From assembly GCF_000311785.1 (NCBI RefSeq), contig NZ_HE978536.1, forward strand, positions 1 through 52,308: 52,308 nucleotides of DNA. Reading direction: 5' to 3'. Position 1 is the first letter of the stretch, and each line of letters opens with the position of its first letter. The position numbers were made by a program, and so were the translations under genes. This stretch comes from Brevibacillus massiliensis (GTDB taxonomy: Bacteria > Bacillota > Bacilli > Brevibacillales > Brevibacillaceae). Positions 50,621 through 52,308 of the stretch are shown in pieces. The notes below the pieces were generated by a model. That model did not search any database. It was not told the origin of the DNA and saw only the letters and a program-made list of their open reading frames with translations.

Positions 50621-52213
50621 TTAGCGGCGATAGTATTCGGTAAGGGCTTGCACCAACCCCAGCGGATTTTTCCGCAGATCCTTGGCGCTGAAGAACACGT
50701 CCCCGGCTATCTCCGGGTACTGTGTATTGTACTGCAGCTGGTTGATGATTTCCTGGGCGGTCTGCCAGCCGGCTTCCGTCGTCCCCAGCTTGTACGGGGC
50801 GTGTCCGATGTACAGCTTGACGTTCGTTCCTTTCACTTCGTTTGCCCACCATGCCACCAGCTTGTCGTACTGGGCTGGAGCAAAGGAGAAACTCCAGTAG
50901 ATTTGCGGCATGACGTAATCGATCCACTCCTGCCTGATCCAGGTCCGTACGTCCGCATGCATGTTGTCGTAGGCGCTCACACCGGCCTTGGTATCGGAGC
51001 CGGTAGGGTCTGCCGACTTGTTGCGCCAGACGCCGAAGGGGCTGATTCCGAAGGGAAGGCCAGGCTTGGCGCTGTGAATCGACTGTCCCAGGTCCTTGAC
51101 GAACTGGTTGATGTTGTCGCGGCGCCATTCGGCTTTGGTGGCAAATTTTTTGGCGTTGTACGCTTTGAACGCGGCATCGTCGGGAAAATCTCCGCCGGAG
51201 GGATAAAAATAGTCATCGAGATGGACTCCGTCAATCTCGTAGCGATTCACAACCTCCATAATTTCCGCAATAATTTGCTGACGCGCCTGGGGAATTCCCG
51301 GATTGATGTACAGTTTGTCCTGCGCCTTCACAATCCAGTCCGGATGCTGCTTGGCGATGTGATTGGGCGCCAATTGGTCCGTTTTTGCATCGGTGCTGGC
51401 CCGAAACGGATTGAACCAGGCGTGAAATTCCATCCCGCGTTTATGCGTCTCCTCAATCATAAAAGCAAGCGGGTCGTACCCCGGATCCTTCCCTTGCGTT
51501 CCGGTCAAGAAGCGCGACCAGGGAACCATTGTCGACGGGTACAAGGCATCCGCGGCAGGACGGACCTGTACGAACACGGTATTTAACCCCATCCCTTGCA
51601 GCTCGTCCAACAGCTGCACGTATTCCTGCTGCTGCTTGGCTTTATTTCCATACGAGCCGCTGGACGGCCAGTCCAGATTGAATACGGTGGAAATCCAGGC
51701 GCCGCGCATCGAATCGCCGGCCTTGGCCTGCTCCCTGCTGGGCGCTTGCCCGGGCAGAGCCGGAACCTCTGCATTTTCCGAATGCAGGGAAATCGTTTGG
51801 GTCGCCTGGTTCCAGTTCACCTGCAGACCGAGCTGTTCACTGACAAACCGGATCGGCACCATGACCCGTCCCTGCCTGTTCTCGACGGAAGCATCCAGGG
51901 CGACGCTCGCGCCGTTCACCCGGGCGGACTTCTGATTGACGGTCATCGCAATCTCCGTCCCCGCCTTGTTGATCGTCGCTGTCTGTGCGCTTTGCGACCA
52001 GGAGACCTGCGCCCCAAGACTCTCGCTGATGACCCGCAGCGGGACCATCGTGACGCCCACACTTGGAAGAATGTACGGAGCCACGTCACTTTCTACTTTT
52101 TGCCCGTCCAGATAGATGCTGATCCCCTGCGCCTGGGCATGGACCGGCAGGCTCATCGCCGGGACGCACAGCGCCAGCATGAGCAGCAGGATAAACCACT
52201 TGCGAAGTACCAT
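50621..52213 (-). CDS. Secreted glycoside-hydrolase-like protein (GHL10/DUF187) with copper-amine-oxidase-N-type domains
   Basis: 530 residues. Signal peptide at about 1-27 (KWFILLLMLALCVPAMS, then HAQA cleavage site). Two copies of the stalk domain common in cell-wall proteins follow (about 30-145): VTMVPLRVISESLGAQVSW and VMVPIRFVSEQLGLQVNW. The catalytic TIM barrel (about 165-520) begins MRGAWISTVFNLDWPSS, with DGVHLDDYFYP and FGISPFGVWRN motifs, as in YngK. It probably hydrolyses a polysaccharide or wall glycan. ATG at 52213 has GGAGG nine nt before; an earlier ATG at 52234 has a poorer site. Confidence 0.92.
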   Translation of the reverse strand: MVLRKWFILLLMLALCVPAMSLPVHAQAQGISIYLDGQKVESDVAPYILPSVGVTMVPLRVISESLGAQVSWSQSAQTATINKAGTEIAMTVNQKSARVNGASVALDASVENRQGRVMVPIRFVSEQLGLQVNWNQATQTISLHSENAEVPALPGQAPSREQAKAGDSMRGAWISTVFNLDWPSSGSYGNKAKQQQEYVQLLDELQGMGLNTVFVQVRPAADALYPSTMVPWSRFLTGTQGKDPGYDPLAFMIEETHKRGMEFHAWFNPFRASTDAKTDQLAPNHIAKQHPDWIVKAQDKLYINPGIPQARQQIIAEIMEVVNRYEIDGVHLDDYFYPSGGDFPDDAAFKAYNAKKFATKAEWRRDNINQFVKDLGQSIHSAKPGLPFGISPFGVWRNKSADPTGSDTKAGVSAYDNMHADVRTWIRQEWIDYVMPQIYWSFSFAPAQYDKLVAWWANEVKGTNVKLYIGHAPYKLGTTEAGWQTAQEIINQLQYNTQYPEIAGDVFFSAKDLRKNPLGLVQALTEYYRR

Positions 52214-52308
52214 TCTCCAAATCCTCCAAACCATTGTAATCGTAGTTTTCTATCAATCTCCCTAGGGTTAGACGTCTGTTTCCGCCGTTTGTTTCGGCAA
52301 AGGGACAG

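Noticed and set aside
50582-51586. 334-codon plus-strand ORF opposite the glycoside-hydrolase-like gene
   Set aside because: Antisense shadow, starts inside the terminator of the real gene.

Overview
The window looks like a piece of chromosome from a moderately GC-rich, endospore-forming Gram-positive of the Bacillales, most like Brevibacillus or a related Paenibacillaceae genus. The evidence is a class B RNase P RNA, an S-box (SAM-I) riboswitch, an alpha/beta-type small acid-soluble spore protein, spore photoproduct lyase, a YjcZ-type sporulation peptide, YtoA-, YkuE-, YpuI- and MsmX-like proteins, purine-rich ribosome binding sites and frequent TTG/GTG starts. The genus is an inference; no rRNA or tRNA is present to settle it.

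Layout. 1-5.6 kb: 3'-truncated prfC (minus), a solo tnpB element of the IS200/IS605 superfamily, an M32 carboxypeptidase and two doubtful small genes. 5.7-13 kb: a minus-strand unit metH - yitJ-like - NAD(P)HX repair gene behind a good sigma-A promoter, a SAM riboswitch and its terminator. 13-18.3 kb: sporulation peptide, two unknown proteins, endonuclease IV, a phosphoesterase, a decayed PAS histidine kinase and rnpB. 18.4-23.8 kb: acetyltransferase/HesB pair, gamma-carbonic-anhydrase-like protein, DUF1385 protein, SASP, amidase, LysM protein, GreA-like factor with a small overlapping ORF, and a K+ channel-like protein. 23.9-30.4 kb: class I fumarase, TPR protein, MBL hydrolase, Pro/His/Tyr-rich coat-like protein, hutH behind an attenuator-like leader, and a thioesterase. 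30.5-38 kb: gene remnants, two methyltransferases, pterin dehydratase, PAP2 protein, deoxynucleoside kinase, cysteine synthase, splB and a deleted mntH. 38-52.3 kb: two tandem acetyl-CoA synthetases, a second phosphoesterase, a PucR-type regulator, an MsmX-type ATPase, a GGDEF remnant, a subtilisin-like protease, YpuI, a TetR/HlyD/ABC-2 export unit and a secreted glycoside-hydrolase-like protein.

How genes work together. The S-box unit joins 5-methyl-THF production (MTHFR domain of the YitJ-like protein) to methionine synthesis (MetH). SASP and SplB are the protection and repair sides of spore DNA survival. The TetR regulator, with a perfect 30-bp palindrome just upstream, heads an exporter unit that lacks an ATPase gene here.

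The window carries several relics: a histidine kinase with three apparent one-base losses and Arg in place of the phosphoacceptor His, mntH with its middle deleted, a sugar isomerase tail beside head-to-head IS3-like ends, and a GGDEF tail. The points most worth following are the TnpB with a non-standard catalytic arrangement and a LexA-like box in front of it, and the leader-ORF/terminator arrangement upstream of hutH. I saw no wholly new multi-gene system.
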